A stretch of 64,000 nt of DNA from Sulfurovum sp. (GTDB lineage: Bacteria > Campylobacterota > Campylobacteria > Campylobacterales > Sulfurovaceae). Below, one piece after another: positions 36,440-45,321 of this stretch. Each line of letters opens with the position of its first letter. Positions within the stretch are counted from its first letter, which is position 1. The position numbers and the translations under genes were made by a program. The notes below the pieces were generated by a model, which saw only the letters and a list, made by a program, of their open reading frames with translations, ran no database searches and was not told the origin of the DNA. The stretch is from the NCBI GenBank assembly GCA_023955225.1, contig JAGSGJ010000003.1, positions 1 to 64,000 of the forward strand, given 5' to 3'.

Positions 36440-37219
36440 ATGAGAATAGATTTACATAACCACACTACACGTTGTAACCATGCTGAAGGTACTGTTGATG
36501 AGTACATCCAAAGAGCCATAGAACTGGGTATAGATATATACGGATTTTCCGAACATGCACCTATGGATTTTGACCCACATTATCGTCTGGCATTTGAAGA
36601 AATGCAAGCATACACAGATGATATACTCGGTGCAAAAGAACAGTATAAAAATGACATAGATATCTTATTTGGTTATGAAGTCGACTACCTTCCAGGACAT
36701 ATGGACGATAAGGTTTTATCTGCGAAAGTTGACTATTTGATAGGCTCTATACACTTCATAGATAAATGGAGTTTTGATAATCCCGAATTCATCGCCGGCT
36801 GGAAAAACAAAAATATAGATGAAATATGGCAAGCGTACTTTGAAGCCACAGAGGCGATGGCAAAATCCGGAAAGTTTGACATCGTAGGACACCTTGATCT
36901 GATCAAAGTATTCAAATTTATGCCTAAACAAGATGTAAGAATCCTGGCCAGGAATGCACTTCAAGCTATCAAGAGCTCCAACATGGTATTGGAAGTCAAC
37001 ACCGCCGGTCTTCGTAAACCTATAGGGGAACTCTACCCATCACGCGGGTTACTGGAAGAGGCTTATGCTCTTGACATTCCTATTACCTTCTCTTCTGATG
37101 CACATTCTCTTGAACAAGTCGGCTTTAGTTATGATCTTGCTACCTCCCTTGCGAAAGAGGTCGGATATACAAAAGCTGCTACTTTTCAAGGACGAGATAG
37201 ACAATTGGTTACTTTTTAG
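36440..37219 (+). CDS. PHP domain histidinol-phosphatase-like protein
   Basis: 259 residues of the polymerase-and-histidinol-phosphatase fold. Metal-binding motifs: DLHNHTTRCNHAEG (residues 4-17), FSEHAP (about 36), GYEVDYLP (about 76), IGSIHF, VGHLDLIK and SSDAH near the C-terminus. It matches HisK/HisJ-type phosphatases but related proteins have other substrates, and no his gene is nearby. It is 71 bp upstream of glnA. No Shine-Dalgarno is visible before the ATG. Confidence 0.85.
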   Translation: MRIDLHNHTTRCNHAEGTVDEYIQRAIELGIDIYGFSEHAPMDFDPHYRLAFEEMQAYTDDILGAKEQYKNDIDILFGYEVDYLPGHMDDKVLSAKVDYLIGSIHFIDKWSFDNPEFIAGWKNKNIDEIWQAYFEATEAMAKSGKFDIVGHLDLIKVFKFMPKQDVRILARNALQAIKSSNMVLEVNTAGLRKPIGELYPSRGLLEEAYALDIPITFSSDAHSLEQVGFSYDLATSLAKEVGYTKAATFQGRDRQLVTF

Positions 37220-37253
37220 GCACAAAGACTGAAGTAACTAATTTTTTAGTGGC

Positions 37254-37259
37254 TATAAT
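37254..37259 (+). promoter_or_regulatory. -10 element for glnA
   Basis: TATAAT 32 bp before the glnA ATG, with the T-rich stretch TTTTTT upstream as is usual in Campylobacterota promoters. AGGAG lies 7 nt before the ATG. Confidence 0.5.
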
Positions 37260-37290
37260 ATAAGGATAAAAATTAATTTAGGAGCGTTTT

Positions 37291-38721
37291 ATGGGTAAAT
37301 TTGTTAACAACACAGATGAGTTTTATAAGTATTGTGAAGAGAATGAGGTAGAGTTTATAGATTTTAGATTTACAGATATCAAAGGTAAATGGCACCATAT
37401 TTCTTACCGTATGTCTGCTGTTGAGGCAAACATGATTAATGCTGGTGTCCCTTTTGATGGTTCATCTATCGAAAACTGGCAGCCTATCGAGAAATCAGAT
37501 ATGCTACTTAAACCAGATATTGGGACTGCGTTCCTTGACCCGTTTACCGCGGACTCTACGATCATTGTTATCTGTGATGTGTATGACATTTACAAAAATG
37601 ACCTTTATGAAAGATGTCCAAGATCTATTGCTAAAAAGACACTGAAGTATATGGAAGAGTCTGGTGTGGGTGATGATGCATTCTTTGGTCCTGAAAATGA
37701 ATTCTTTATTTTTGACGATGTTAGAGTCTGGTCTGGCGTAAACCAATCAGGATTTAGAGTTGATTCTGAAGAGGGTGACTGGAACCGTTCAACAGACTAT
37801 GGTGAGCAGGGGAACATGGGTCATCAACCAGGTGTTAAAGGCGGATACTTCCCTGTAATGCCTGTAGATACTATGGTTGATCTACGTGCTGAGATGATGT
37901 TACTTCTTGAAGAGGTAGGTTTGACAGTTATGTTGGGTCACCACGAAGTTGCTCAGGCTCAAGGTGAGATCGGTATCAAATTTGGTAACATGATCGAAGC
38001 GGCAGATAACGTACAAAAATACAAATATGTTGTAAAAATGGTAGCGCACCTTAACGGTAAAACGGCAACATTTATGCCAAAACCACTTTATGGTGACAAC
38101 GGTAACGGTATGCACGTACACCAATCAATCTGGAAAGATGGTAAAAATACATTCTATGAAGAAGGTGCCTATGCAAACCTAAGCCAAACAGCACTTCAAT
38201 ACCTTGGTGGTGTATTTAGACACTCTGGTGCAGTTGCATCATTTACAAACCCATCTACAAACTCATATAAAAGACTTGTTCCAGGTTACGAAGCACCATC
38301 TATCTTGACTTACTCAAGCCAAAACAGATCAGCTGCTTGTCGTATCCCTTATGGTGCAGGTGAAATGGCTACTAGAATTGAGACTAGATTCCCAGACTCA
38401 ACTGCGTGTCCTTACCTTTGTTTTGCAGTACTAATGCTAGCAGGTCTTGATGGGATCAAACATGCAGATGTACCTGTAGGACCTATGGATATTGACCTTT
38501 TTGAACTTACACTTGATGAGATCAAAGAAAAAAATATTCCTCAAATGCCACGTACATTAAGAGAAGCACTTGAAGGACTTCGTGGTGACTATGAATTCCT
38601 TAGACCAGTTATGTCTGCTGAATTTATCAATACTTACAGACAATATATGTTTGAAAGCCAAGTTCATCCAGATGAAGCTAGACCTACAGGGTTTGAATTC
38701 CAAACAACGTATTCTTGCTAA
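37291..38721 (+). CDS. glnA: glutamine synthetase, type I
   Basis: 476 residues; assimilates ammonia into glutamine. Visible: VPFDGSSIENW, the metal-binding GPENEFFIFDDV, GHHEVAQAQGEIG, NGNGMHVHQS, KRLVPGYEAP and CRIPYGAGEMATRIETRFPD. At the adenylylation loop the protein reads DLFELTLDE where enterobacterial enzymes have NLYDLPPEE: Phe404 stands in place of the modified tyrosine, so control by GlnE-type adenylylation is unlikely. H. pylori GlnA is known to be similar. A terminator follows. Confidence 0.97.
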   Translation: MGKFVNNTDEFYKYCEENEVEFIDFRFTDIKGKWHHISYRMSAVEANMINAGVPFDGSSIENWQPIEKSDMLLKPDIGTAFLDPFTADSTIIVICDVYDIYKNDLYERCPRSIAKKTLKYMEESGVGDDAFFGPENEFFIFDDVRVWSGVNQSGFRVDSEEGDWNRSTDYGEQGNMGHQPGVKGGYFPVMPVDTMVDLRAEMMLLLEEVGLTVMLGHHEVAQAQGEIGIKFGNMIEAADNVQKYKYVVKMVAHLNGKTATFMPKPLYGDNGNGMHVHQSIWKDGKNTFYEEGAYANLSQTALQYLGGVFRHSGAVASFTNPSTNSYKRLVPGYEAPSILTYSSQNRSAACRIPYGAGEMATRIETRFPDSTACPYLCFAVLMLAGLDGIKHADVPVGPMDIDLFELTLDEIKEKNIPQMPRTLREALEGLRGDYEFLRPVMSAEFINTYRQYMFESQVHPDEARPTGFEFQTTYSC

Positions 38722-38727
38722 TATCTT

Positions 38728-38750
38728 ATTCCCTCGGCCTTCGAGGGAAT
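38728..38750 (+). terminator. hairpin terminator after glnA
   Basis: Perfect 9-bp stem ATTCCCTCG/CGAGGGAAT with a 5-nt loop, seven bp after the glnA stop. The run after it (ATATCTGTTC) is T-poor, so it may work as an mRNA end-protecting hairpin as well as a terminator. Confidence 0.6.
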
Positions 38751-39000
38751 ATCTGTTCTAAACTTTTATAACCTCTTTTTAAATCTCAAATAAACTTTGC
38801 CTTTTCTTTAATACTTATTTCACTCCAATATAAGATATGACTCTACATATAATTTTTAGAAGAAAAAGTGGATGCAAAAGCAGAAAAAAGAGTTGAGTTG
38901 GAGTATTGACTGAGAAGATTTAGTGAGTTAAGAAAATAATCCTTATAGCGTTCACGTTCATCTTAGCTTTAGCATTGTGATGAACGAAATGCCTATTTTT
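38751..39000. other. intergenic region between glnA and the antiporter gene
   Basis: About 250 bp without a recognisable gene. It holds an 8-bp inverted repeat (CGTTCATC near 38950, GATGAACG near 38980) just downstream of the antiporter gene on its strand, without a clear T-run. A 13-codon open stretch (GTG to TGA, near 38870-38910) is too short to support. Confidence 0.4.
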
Positions 39001-40311
39001 CTACTTCTTAAAAATCGAAGGCTCGACTTCTTTCTTTATAAATGTAAAATAAGTCCAAAGTACTGTTCCATATACAAAGATTGACATCATAACCACACCT
39101 GTTGTCACCACTTCAAAAAACTCTTTGTATTCAAAGGAAGCCGGTATCATGTGTACCAAGATGATAGAGAGTGCACCTTTCATACCAGAGAAGGTTAAAA
39201 TGAACCAACCCTCTTTTCCTACTGGTTGGATGGCTTTTGTTTTATGCCCAAAGAAGGCAAATTTTGCCATCGATGCTGCGCGAATAAACGTCGTGATAGC
39301 AAACATAATGAGTATTTCAGTTTTGTATGCCCAAAGTTTTTCTAAACTCACCATCTCAGCTAGTACAAAAAATATCATAACTGCAGCGATGTATCCAAAC
39401 TCTTTTGCCATTTCATAGATATATTCCAATCTTTCATTGGTCGTAGCTTTAATATCTTCTAAACGAAGCTTACGCATAAAACTTTTCGTTTTACGTGCTG
39501 TACCTTCTGTTTCATGGGCTTTTATGTCCATATCTATCCATGCTTTTGTCGCGATGATGGCCGTAATAAGTGTCAAGATACCACTGACATGCATCTCTTC
39601 TGCTACCACATAGGCAAGATATGCTTCGATGATAAAAGCAAAGAACTCTCCTCTTTTATCTGAAAAGAGTTTCATCAGCATATAAAAGACAAATCCTATA
39701 GCGATACCTATACCCAAACTCACTACAAATACACGCAAGGCATCCATTACCGCATGACCTGCATCTATCTCTCCACTCATCATCCAAGGTAGTCCAATGA
39801 AGAAGAACGCAATAACAGCCGTAGCATCATTCCCAAGTGATTCACCCTCTATGAGTACTTTGATGTGATGGCTTATGCCTTTAAAACGAGAAAGTATGGA
39901 TTGTACAGAGACGGCATCCGTAGCCATATTGATAGCAAAGAGTGACACATACGCACCCAAAGTTAACCCTTCAAATACACTAAAGTAGTACATACTCGCA
40001 CCCACAGAGATGGAGAGTGCTACAGCAATAACGGCTAAGTAAAAGATATCCCAACCGTATTTCTTGATATCTGAGAAGTGCAAGTGCAAAGCATCTCCCA
40101 TAAAGATAAGAGGGATACAGAACAGAATGATCGCATCAAAATAGTGTTTTAGATCTATAGGTACAGCTATAGGTACATAGGTGTAAATTGTGTATGAACC
40201 TATGAGCAGTAAAAAAACTGAAGGTATTTTCAGTTTGTTGGCCATGGCATCTGAAAAGACAACCAAGCCCAGTATAGTTATAAGTATGATCTCTGGTGCG
40301 AAACTATGCAT
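39001..40311 (-). CDS. cation:proton antiporter, CPA1 family
   Basis: 436-residue membrane protein with about 12 TM segments. The CPA1 transport motif is seen as ATDAVSVQ and the ND motif in EGESLGNDATAVIAF (around residue 155). A cytoplasmic loop rich in charge (about 270-300) splits the helices. It probably exchanges Na+ or K+ for protons. It is slightly short for the family and has no C-terminal regulatory domain. It stands alone on its strand with 32 bp to the DsbA-like gene. Confidence 0.88.
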   Translation of the reverse strand: MHSFAPEIILITILGLVVFSDAMANKLKIPSVFLLLIGSYTIYTYVPIAVPIDLKHYFDAIILFCIPLIFMGDALHLHFSDIKKYGWDIFYLAVIAVALSISVGASMYYFSVFEGLTLGAYVSLFAINMATDAVSVQSILSRFKGISHHIKVLIEGESLGNDATAVIAFFFIGLPWMMSGEIDAGHAVMDALRVFVVSLGIGIAIGFVFYMLMKLFSDKRGEFFAFIIEAYLAYVVAEEMHVSGILTLITAIIATKAWIDMDIKAHETEGTARKTKSFMRKLRLEDIKATTNERLEYIYEMAKEFGYIAAVMIFFVLAEMVSLEKLWAYKTEILIMFAITTFIRAASMAKFAFFGHKTKAIQPVGKEGWFILTFSGMKGALSIILVHMIPASFEYKEFFEVVTTGVVMMSIFVYGTVLWTYFTFIKKEVEPSIFKK

Positions 40312-40343
40312 ATGTATTCTCCAATATTATTATTTCTATCACG

Positions 40344-40949
40344 CTATTTTAATAGCTTTTGCATGTCAAATAGACTTCTGTAGCCTTTTTGACATAGCAT
40401 ATGTCCCTCTTCATCTATAACAACAGAAGGAAATGCATTGGCTCCCATGGAACGTGCTTTGGCAAAATCATGTTCCATCAGGAGCTGCGCTCTGTCACTT
40501 TCAAAAAACTTTCTAAAGGAGTTCTTATCTGACTCTGTCATATTCAATAGCGTATATAAAACATTTATATTTGTGATGTCTTCAGCTCTTGTATAAAATG
40601 CTTCTTGTATCGTATGCAGATACGCAAAAGCACTGTGCATCCCAAAAAGTTCGCGTACTGTTAGGACCGCTTTGCATGCAGGATACGTGTCATAGTCAAA
40701 ACACTCTTTTTCGAATATGCTATCTGAAAATCGTTGTCCCGTTCTATGAGACACTTGTTTCCAATGTCCTCTAAGAAACTCTTTAGACGTTTCATTCCAA
40801 GGCATTTCATCTTTAGTACGTAAGCCACCTAAGACCAACGAGAAGCTGTACTCATCACTCAAAGTACTACGTAGCTCTTCTATAATAGGAGTAAAGCCCC
40901 AACACCATGAACACATGGGGTCAACAACAAAAAGTAACTCTTTTTTCAT
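40344..40949 (-). CDS. DsbA/FrnE-like thioredoxin-fold oxidoreductase
   Basis: 201 residues with the active site CSWCWGF (about residues 13-19) and the cis-Pro region NAFPSVVID near the C-terminus, typical of the FrnE/DsbA-like cytoplasmic branch. No signal peptide. The ATG at 40949 is one base after the PBP1A stop (TAGGATG); a GTG upstream would overlap PBP1A. Substrate unknown. Confidence 0.85.
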   Translation of the reverse strand: MKKELLFVVDPMCSWCWGFTPIIEELRSTLSDEYSFSLVLGGLRTKDEMPWNETSKEFLRGHWKQVSHRTGQRFSDSIFEKECFDYDTYPACKAVLTVRELFGMHSAFAYLHTIQEAFYTRAEDITNINVLYTLLNMTESDKNSFRKFFESDRAQLLMEHDFAKARSMGANAFPSVVIDEEGHMLCQKGYRSLFDMQKLLK

Positions 40950-40950
40950 C

Positions 40951-43095
40951 CTAAAATAAGGTACCACTATCGTTAGAAACAGGAGTCAAAGGCACTTTCC
41001 GTTTAGGATGTAAGGGATCCTCTTCCTCTTCAACAATTTCTTCTTCAGAAATCGGCTCTTCATCGATATTGATCGTAGGTGCAAAGCCTATCTCTCCATC
41101 TTCAGGATCAATATCTTCCGTGATCTCCATCTCTTCTTCTAAGAGTTGATCGTATTCATTATAATTTTGTATTGGTTTTTTGTGACTGTCAGGTAGTGGA
41201 GAATTTTCTGTGTAAAGTTCTGCTTTGCCTTCATACTCCCCTCTAAATACACCTTCAGGTATGTCAAATGTCCGTTTTGTTTCAGGGTATAATTCTAATA
41301 ATCTTTTATAGTAAAAAGCAAATGCTGGTGCAGCCAGTGCACCTCCAGTCGCTCCACGTCCTATGCGTTTATTGTCATCTCTACCAAACCAAACGATAGT
41401 TTCTATGGTTGGAGAGTATCCACAGAACCATGCATCTATGTTGTTGTTAGTTGTTCCTGTTTTCCCTGCCAGTTCTATGCCTTCTACCCGTGCATTTCTA
41501 CCTGTACCTCTTTTGACGACATCTTTTAACACATCCGTCATCAGGTATGCTTGTTCTGGTGTAGTAAAACCTTCTATCTCTTTAGGACGGGTTTCATAGA
41601 TCACAGCTCCCTCTTTAGAGATGATTTTACTCACCAATCTAGGTGCTATCATATGACCTTCATTGGCAAAAACTGAAAATATCTGCGCCATTTTAAGTGG
41701 ACTTAACCCAAGGTTACCCAGTGCTATAGACATATCTCTAGGGATATGCGGTACGTCTAAAAATGCCAATCTTTTACGGATGGTACTTACACCTAGATCA
41801 GCCACCAGGTTAATGGTCGCAAGGTTCCGTGAATGTACCAGTGCTTCTCTAAAAGCGATGAATCCTTTAAAGTCACGTTCATAATTTTTAGGTGCCCAAA
41901 TTTTAGGTTTACCTTTATAGTAGTACTGAAAGGTTCTCGCCAGGTCTGTCAAAGGACTTGCAGGATTATATCCCATGTCTAATGCAGTTTGGTAAATAAA
42001 CGGTTTAAATGCAGATCCAGGCTGACGTTTGGATTGTGTCACACGGTTATAGGCAGATTTTTCATAATCTGCCCCACCGACCATCGCTAAAATATCACCT
42101 GTTTTACTCTCAACAGCCACAAATGCTGTATTTAATGTAGAAGTTTCTGCTTTTTCTTTATATTTTTTAAGTGCTTTGTTGTAGGCAAAATCAACCGCCT
42201 CGATCGCAATAGCTTGCTGTTTCATATCCACAGTCGTATATATCTGATACCCACCGGTACGGATATCACCCAGTTTCCCTTTAAACCGTCTCAGTACCTC
42301 ATCTACGATACCAGGTGCTATATTTTGTGTTAACGAAGTCCTATAGACTTTAGGGGATTCTTTCACTGCTTTAAGATAATCACTTTGCGTGATCCATCCT
42401 ATACTTTTCATACGGTAGAGTACATTGTTGGCACGGTCTAAGGCACGTTTATAATGTTTAAGTGGATTATAAAAACTTGGTGCATTTGGCAAACCTACCA
42501 AAATAGCCGCTTCTTTGAGCGTCAACTCATTCATCTCTTTATGAAAATATCCATTTGCAGCGGTTTTAACACCAAAGTAGTTATTTCCATACGATATTTC
42601 ATTGAGATATCGCTCAATGATATCTTCTTTACTTAACTCATGTTCGATCTTCAGTGCTAAGATGGCTTCTTTGATCTTACGTGCCAGTTTCTTTTCGTTT
42701 GAGAGTATTTTGTTCTTAATGAGTTGTTGAGTCAGTGTACTTCCACCCTCAACAAAAGCACCTGCTTGAATGTCTTTAACTATCGCTCTTAGGATCGCAT
42801 CTGGATTCACACCATTGTGTTCAAAGAACTGTGTATCTTCCATCGCCACAAGCCCTTCAACAAGAAAACCGGGGATTTCATCATAACGTGCGTAAAGACG
42901 GTGTTGTTTTTTAAACACATACGCCAGTTTCTCACCATGTCTATCATAAATGATAGACGAAGTTTCCGGCTTATAGTTGATGAGTTTATCTGCATCCAAA
43001 GATATCTCTTCATAGGCATAAATAAAAGCTGCAGTCAATGCTACTCCAAATACCATTGCTAAGATAATGGAACCTTTTACTAAACTATTGAACAC
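40951..43095 (-). CDS. mrcA: penicillin-binding protein 1A, class A transglycosylase/transpeptidase
   Basis: 714 residues. N-terminal TM (7-28), GT51 glycosyltransferase with the catalytic Glu86 in AMEDTQFFEHNG and GGSTLTQQLIKN, then the penicillin-binding transpeptidase with SxxK in QPGSAFKPF (about residue 360), SRN, and KTGTT (about 540). An acidic C-terminal tail (about 630-700, many Glu/Asp) is unusual and ends near the DsbA-like gene. It polymerises and cross-links peptidoglycan at the outer face of the inner membrane. Confidence 0.95.
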   Translation of the reverse strand: MFNSLVKGSIILAMVFGVALTAAFIYAYEEISLDADKLINYKPETSSIIYDRHGEKLAYVFKKQHRLYARYDEIPGFLVEGLVAMEDTQFFEHNGVNPDAILRAIVKDIQAGAFVEGGSTLTQQLIKNKILSNEKKLARKIKEAILALKIEHELSKEDIIERYLNEISYGNNYFGVKTAANGYFHKEMNELTLKEAAILVGLPNAPSFYNPLKHYKRALDRANNVLYRMKSIGWITQSDYLKAVKESPKVYRTSLTQNIAPGIVDEVLRRFKGKLGDIRTGGYQIYTTVDMKQQAIAIEAVDFAYNKALKKYKEKAETSTLNTAFVAVESKTGDILAMVGGADYEKSAYNRVTQSKRQPGSAFKPFIYQTALDMGYNPASPLTDLARTFQYYYKGKPKIWAPKNYERDFKGFIAFREALVHSRNLATINLVADLGVSTIRKRLAFLDVPHIPRDMSIALGNLGLSPLKMAQIFSVFANEGHMIAPRLVSKIISKEGAVIYETRPKEIEGFTTPEQAYLMTDVLKDVVKRGTGRNARVEGIELAGKTGTTNNNIDAWFCGYSPTIETIVWFGRDDNKRIGRGATGGALAAPAFAFYYKRLLELYPETKRTFDIPEGVFRGEYEGKAELYTENSPLPDSHKKPIQNYNEYDQLLEEEMEITEDIDPEDGEIGFAPTINIDEEPISEEEIVEEEEDPLHPKRKVPLTPVSNDSGTLF

Positions 43096-43139
43096 ACAGA
43101 CCCTTTATGATTAATATATACATATTTTTATTTTAATGG

Positions 43140-44234
43140 TTATTGTACCGTGTTATGGCTAATGAGTGCTAACGCATGTCTGATCTTCTGTATAGATACA
43201 CTCAAGTTAAGTATGACCCTCATGATAGGTTTCTGCACTGTAGGTTGACGTATAGCTCCTACCAGATACCCTTGTGCCATCAGTCCTTTTTGTACATAAA
43301 GCGCATGCTCATTACTTGGCATCTCTATAGGTACGATCAAACTCTGACAATTCATTCCCATCTGTTTTTTTACCGCCATCTGCCGATCCAAGATCTTCTT
43401 TGTATATTTTTCTGCATTTTTACGTATATGTTTTACATTGACCAGTGCCAGTGCTGTATCAAACACAGAGGGTGCAGTAGAGTAGATGATGGGTTTTGCC
43501 CTGTTTTCCAAGAAACTTATAACATTTTTGGAAGCCAAAATATATGCCCCATAAGAACCATAAGCTTTACCCAATGTCCCCATTTTGATATGTCTTTCAT
43601 TGATGGTGATGCCATAATATTCAAAGATACCCAACAGTTTCAGACCAAGTACCCCTGCACTGTGTGCTTCATCGACGATGAGCAGTGCTTTGACTTGATC
43701 GGCAAGCTCAAATATCTCTTTCTTACAAAGATCTCCACCCATAGAGTAGACACCTTCTACCGCGATGATCTGTCTTTTAGCCGGATGTGCTGCTAACTTT
43801 TCTCTTAAGTCATCGGCATCATTATGTGCAAACATCACTACTCTGTCTCCCAAAAGTTGTGAAGCCATCACACCAGAAGCATGATACTCTTCATCCATAA
43901 AAAGTATATCTCCTTTGCGAACCAATGCCTCTATAAGTGCCATGTTTGCAAGAAAACCCGAACCTACTACAAGTCCTTCTTCAAAACCGTTATATTCTGC
44001 CATGGTCATTTCAAAGATCCTGTGTATAGGGTGATATCCATTCACCAACATACTGGCTTTAGAACTTACCGTGTCATATTCATTGACAAGTTTTACTGCT
44101 TTTTTAAACTGTTTTTTGTTCAGTGACAAACCCAGGTAATCATTAGAAGCCAGATCATCCAATCTGTCATCAAAAAGCTTACGCTCTCTAAATCGTCCCG
44201 CTTTTTTAAGGGCTTTTAATTCGTTTTCATACAT
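43140..44234 (-). CDS. BioF/KBL-family PLP enzyme (8-amino-7-oxononanoate synthase-like)
   Basis: 364 residues of the alpha-oxoamine synthase family: ASNDYLGLSLNKK (residues 29-41), VVGSGFLANMALIE, VDEAHSAGVLG and the PLP lysine in MGTLGKAYGSYGAY. The first biotin-pathway condensation (pimeloyl-ACP with alanine) is the likely role, but no other bio gene is present and the family includes KBL and SPT. The ATG at 44234 follows the maf stop by one base, with GGAAG as ribosome site; longer upstream starts would overlap maf. Confidence 0.82.
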   Translation of the reverse strand: MYENELKALKKAGRFRERKLFDDRLDDLASNDYLGLSLNKKQFKKAVKLVNEYDTVSSKASMLVNGYHPIHRIFEMTMAEYNGFEEGLVVGSGFLANMALIEALVRKGDILFMDEEYHASGVMASQLLGDRVVMFAHNDADDLREKLAAHPAKRQIIAVEGVYSMGGDLCKKEIFELADQVKALLIVDEAHSAGVLGLKLLGIFEYYGITINERHIKMGTLGKAYGSYGAYILASKNVISFLENRAKPIIYSTAPSVFDTALALVNVKHIRKNAEKYTKKILDRQMAVKKQMGMNCQSLIVPIEMPSNEHALYVQKGLMAQGYLVGAIRQPTVQKPIMRVILNLSVSIQKIRHALALISHNTVQ

Positions 44235-44235
44235 C

Positions 44236-44793
44236 TTAACTTCCAACCTTGATCCATGGTAAGAGACTTTCCACTTGCAGTCCCATTGCTGTACTTTCAT
44301 ACCCGTCTACAGATTTGATGTACTTTTTGCAAAAGCCTTCAACCATACATCCTCCTGCCTTACCCTTCCATAGTCCACTCTCAAGATATCTCTCCAGATC
44401 ATCTTCTTCAAACTTTGAAAAATGATAATGCGTTGCTGAAATATCTGAAAAAGCAAGTCTCTTTGACTTGTAGTGAGCAGAGGAAATAATGGAAATAGTC
44501 GAACCGCTTTGTATGTTCAAAATACGTCTTGCATCTTCTACATTTTTGGCTTTTCGTAAGATAGTCCCATCAGCAGCTGCGATAACCGTATCTGAACAAA
44601 GTAAAGGTATCTCCAATCCAAACTCACGAATGGCTGCATCTAACTTACCTTTACTTGCTGTATAGACAAAATCTTTTGCTATAGCTGTAGTGATCTGTTC
44701 TTCATCATACTCTGCTGACTTTTGAATAAAATCGATTCCAAAATTGTTTAGGAGCAATGCCCTGCTTTCAGAAGATGAACATAAACAAATCAT
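44236..44793 (-). CDS. maf: Maf-family nucleotide pyrophosphatase
   Basis: 185 residues. The start (LCSSSESRALLLNNFGIDF) and the middle (ASKGKLDAA, then LCSDTVIAAADG) match Maf/YceF enzymes that hydrolyse dTTP, UTP or modified nucleotides. Maf is slightly shorter than usual. Its last base pairs overlap the start region of the BioF-like gene, and its ATG shares the last base of the CopD-like stop. Confidence 0.88.
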   Translation of the reverse strand: MICLCSSSESRALLLNNFGIDFIQKSAEYDEEQITTAIAKDFVYTASKGKLDAAIREFGLEIPLLCSDTVIAAADGTILRKAKNVEDARRILNIQSGSTISIISSAHYKSKRLAFSDISATHYHFSKFEEDDLERYLESGLWKGKAGGCMVEGFCKKYIKSVDGYESTAMGLQVESLLPWIKVGS

Positions 44794-45320
44794 TACAGTC
44801 CTCTAAGAGACACACCTAACCATAACGCTACTATTCCTAACACAATATTGAGGGGTAAAAGTAAGTTAGGAATGAAACTCATCTGTGCTTTAGCAAGTGC
44901 AACCTCACCCCTAGAAAATAACTTCCACGCTTTTGCACGTTTAACATACATATAGGTGTAATTGACTGCCATCACTGTCCAAAGTATCTCTTTAGAGAGA
45001 AAAAGTGATTTTAGATCACCATGGTGTCCCCCTGTGGCTATCGCCATTATTAGACCTGTGGCAAATAGAATGACAATGAAAAGCATGACAAGATTAAAGA
45101 GCTTACCCGTGATCTGCAGGGTCATACCCAATCTCTGTTTAGGTACCAACATCACAGACATCACATCACTTTGTAACTTCTGCTCTGGCGTCACTCCTCC
45201 CCCGCTTATCACTGGATGCACTACCAAACGGATTGCAATCATACCGCCTACCCAGATAAAGGCAGAAAGTACATGTAAAAAAACGATCAAATGTCCATAG
45301 TTGTTAAATAGTTCTGTCAT
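44793..45320 (-). CDS. CopD-like four-TM membrane protein
   Basis: 175 residues from the ATG at 45320, eight nt after GGAGG; four or five TM helices. The first helix has LHVLSAFIWVGGMIA, and the conserved His before the WVGGM motif is like CopD and related cytochrome-like proteins. The second half has an Ala/Lys-rich loop and two further TM helices. Heme or copper binding is a guess. It is coupled to alaS (stop/ATG separated by one base) and to maf. Confidence 0.65.
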   Translation of the reverse strand: MTELFNNYGHLIVFLHVLSAFIWVGGMIAIRLVVHPVISGGGVTPEQKLQSDVMSVMLVPKQRLGMTLQITGKLFNLVMLFIVILFATGLIMAIATGGHHGDLKSLFLSKEILWTVMAVNYTYMYVKRAKAWKLFSRGEVALAKAQMSFIPNLLLPLNIVLGIVALWLGVSLRGL

Positions 45321-45321
45321 C

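Noticed and set aside
38860..38915. Short open frame (13 codons) before the antiporter gene
   Set aside because: Too short and without family or strong ribosome site.
43176..43796. 206-codon frame antisense to the BioF-like gene
   Set aside because: Antisense shadow with Cys/His/Tyr-rich composition and no ribosome site.
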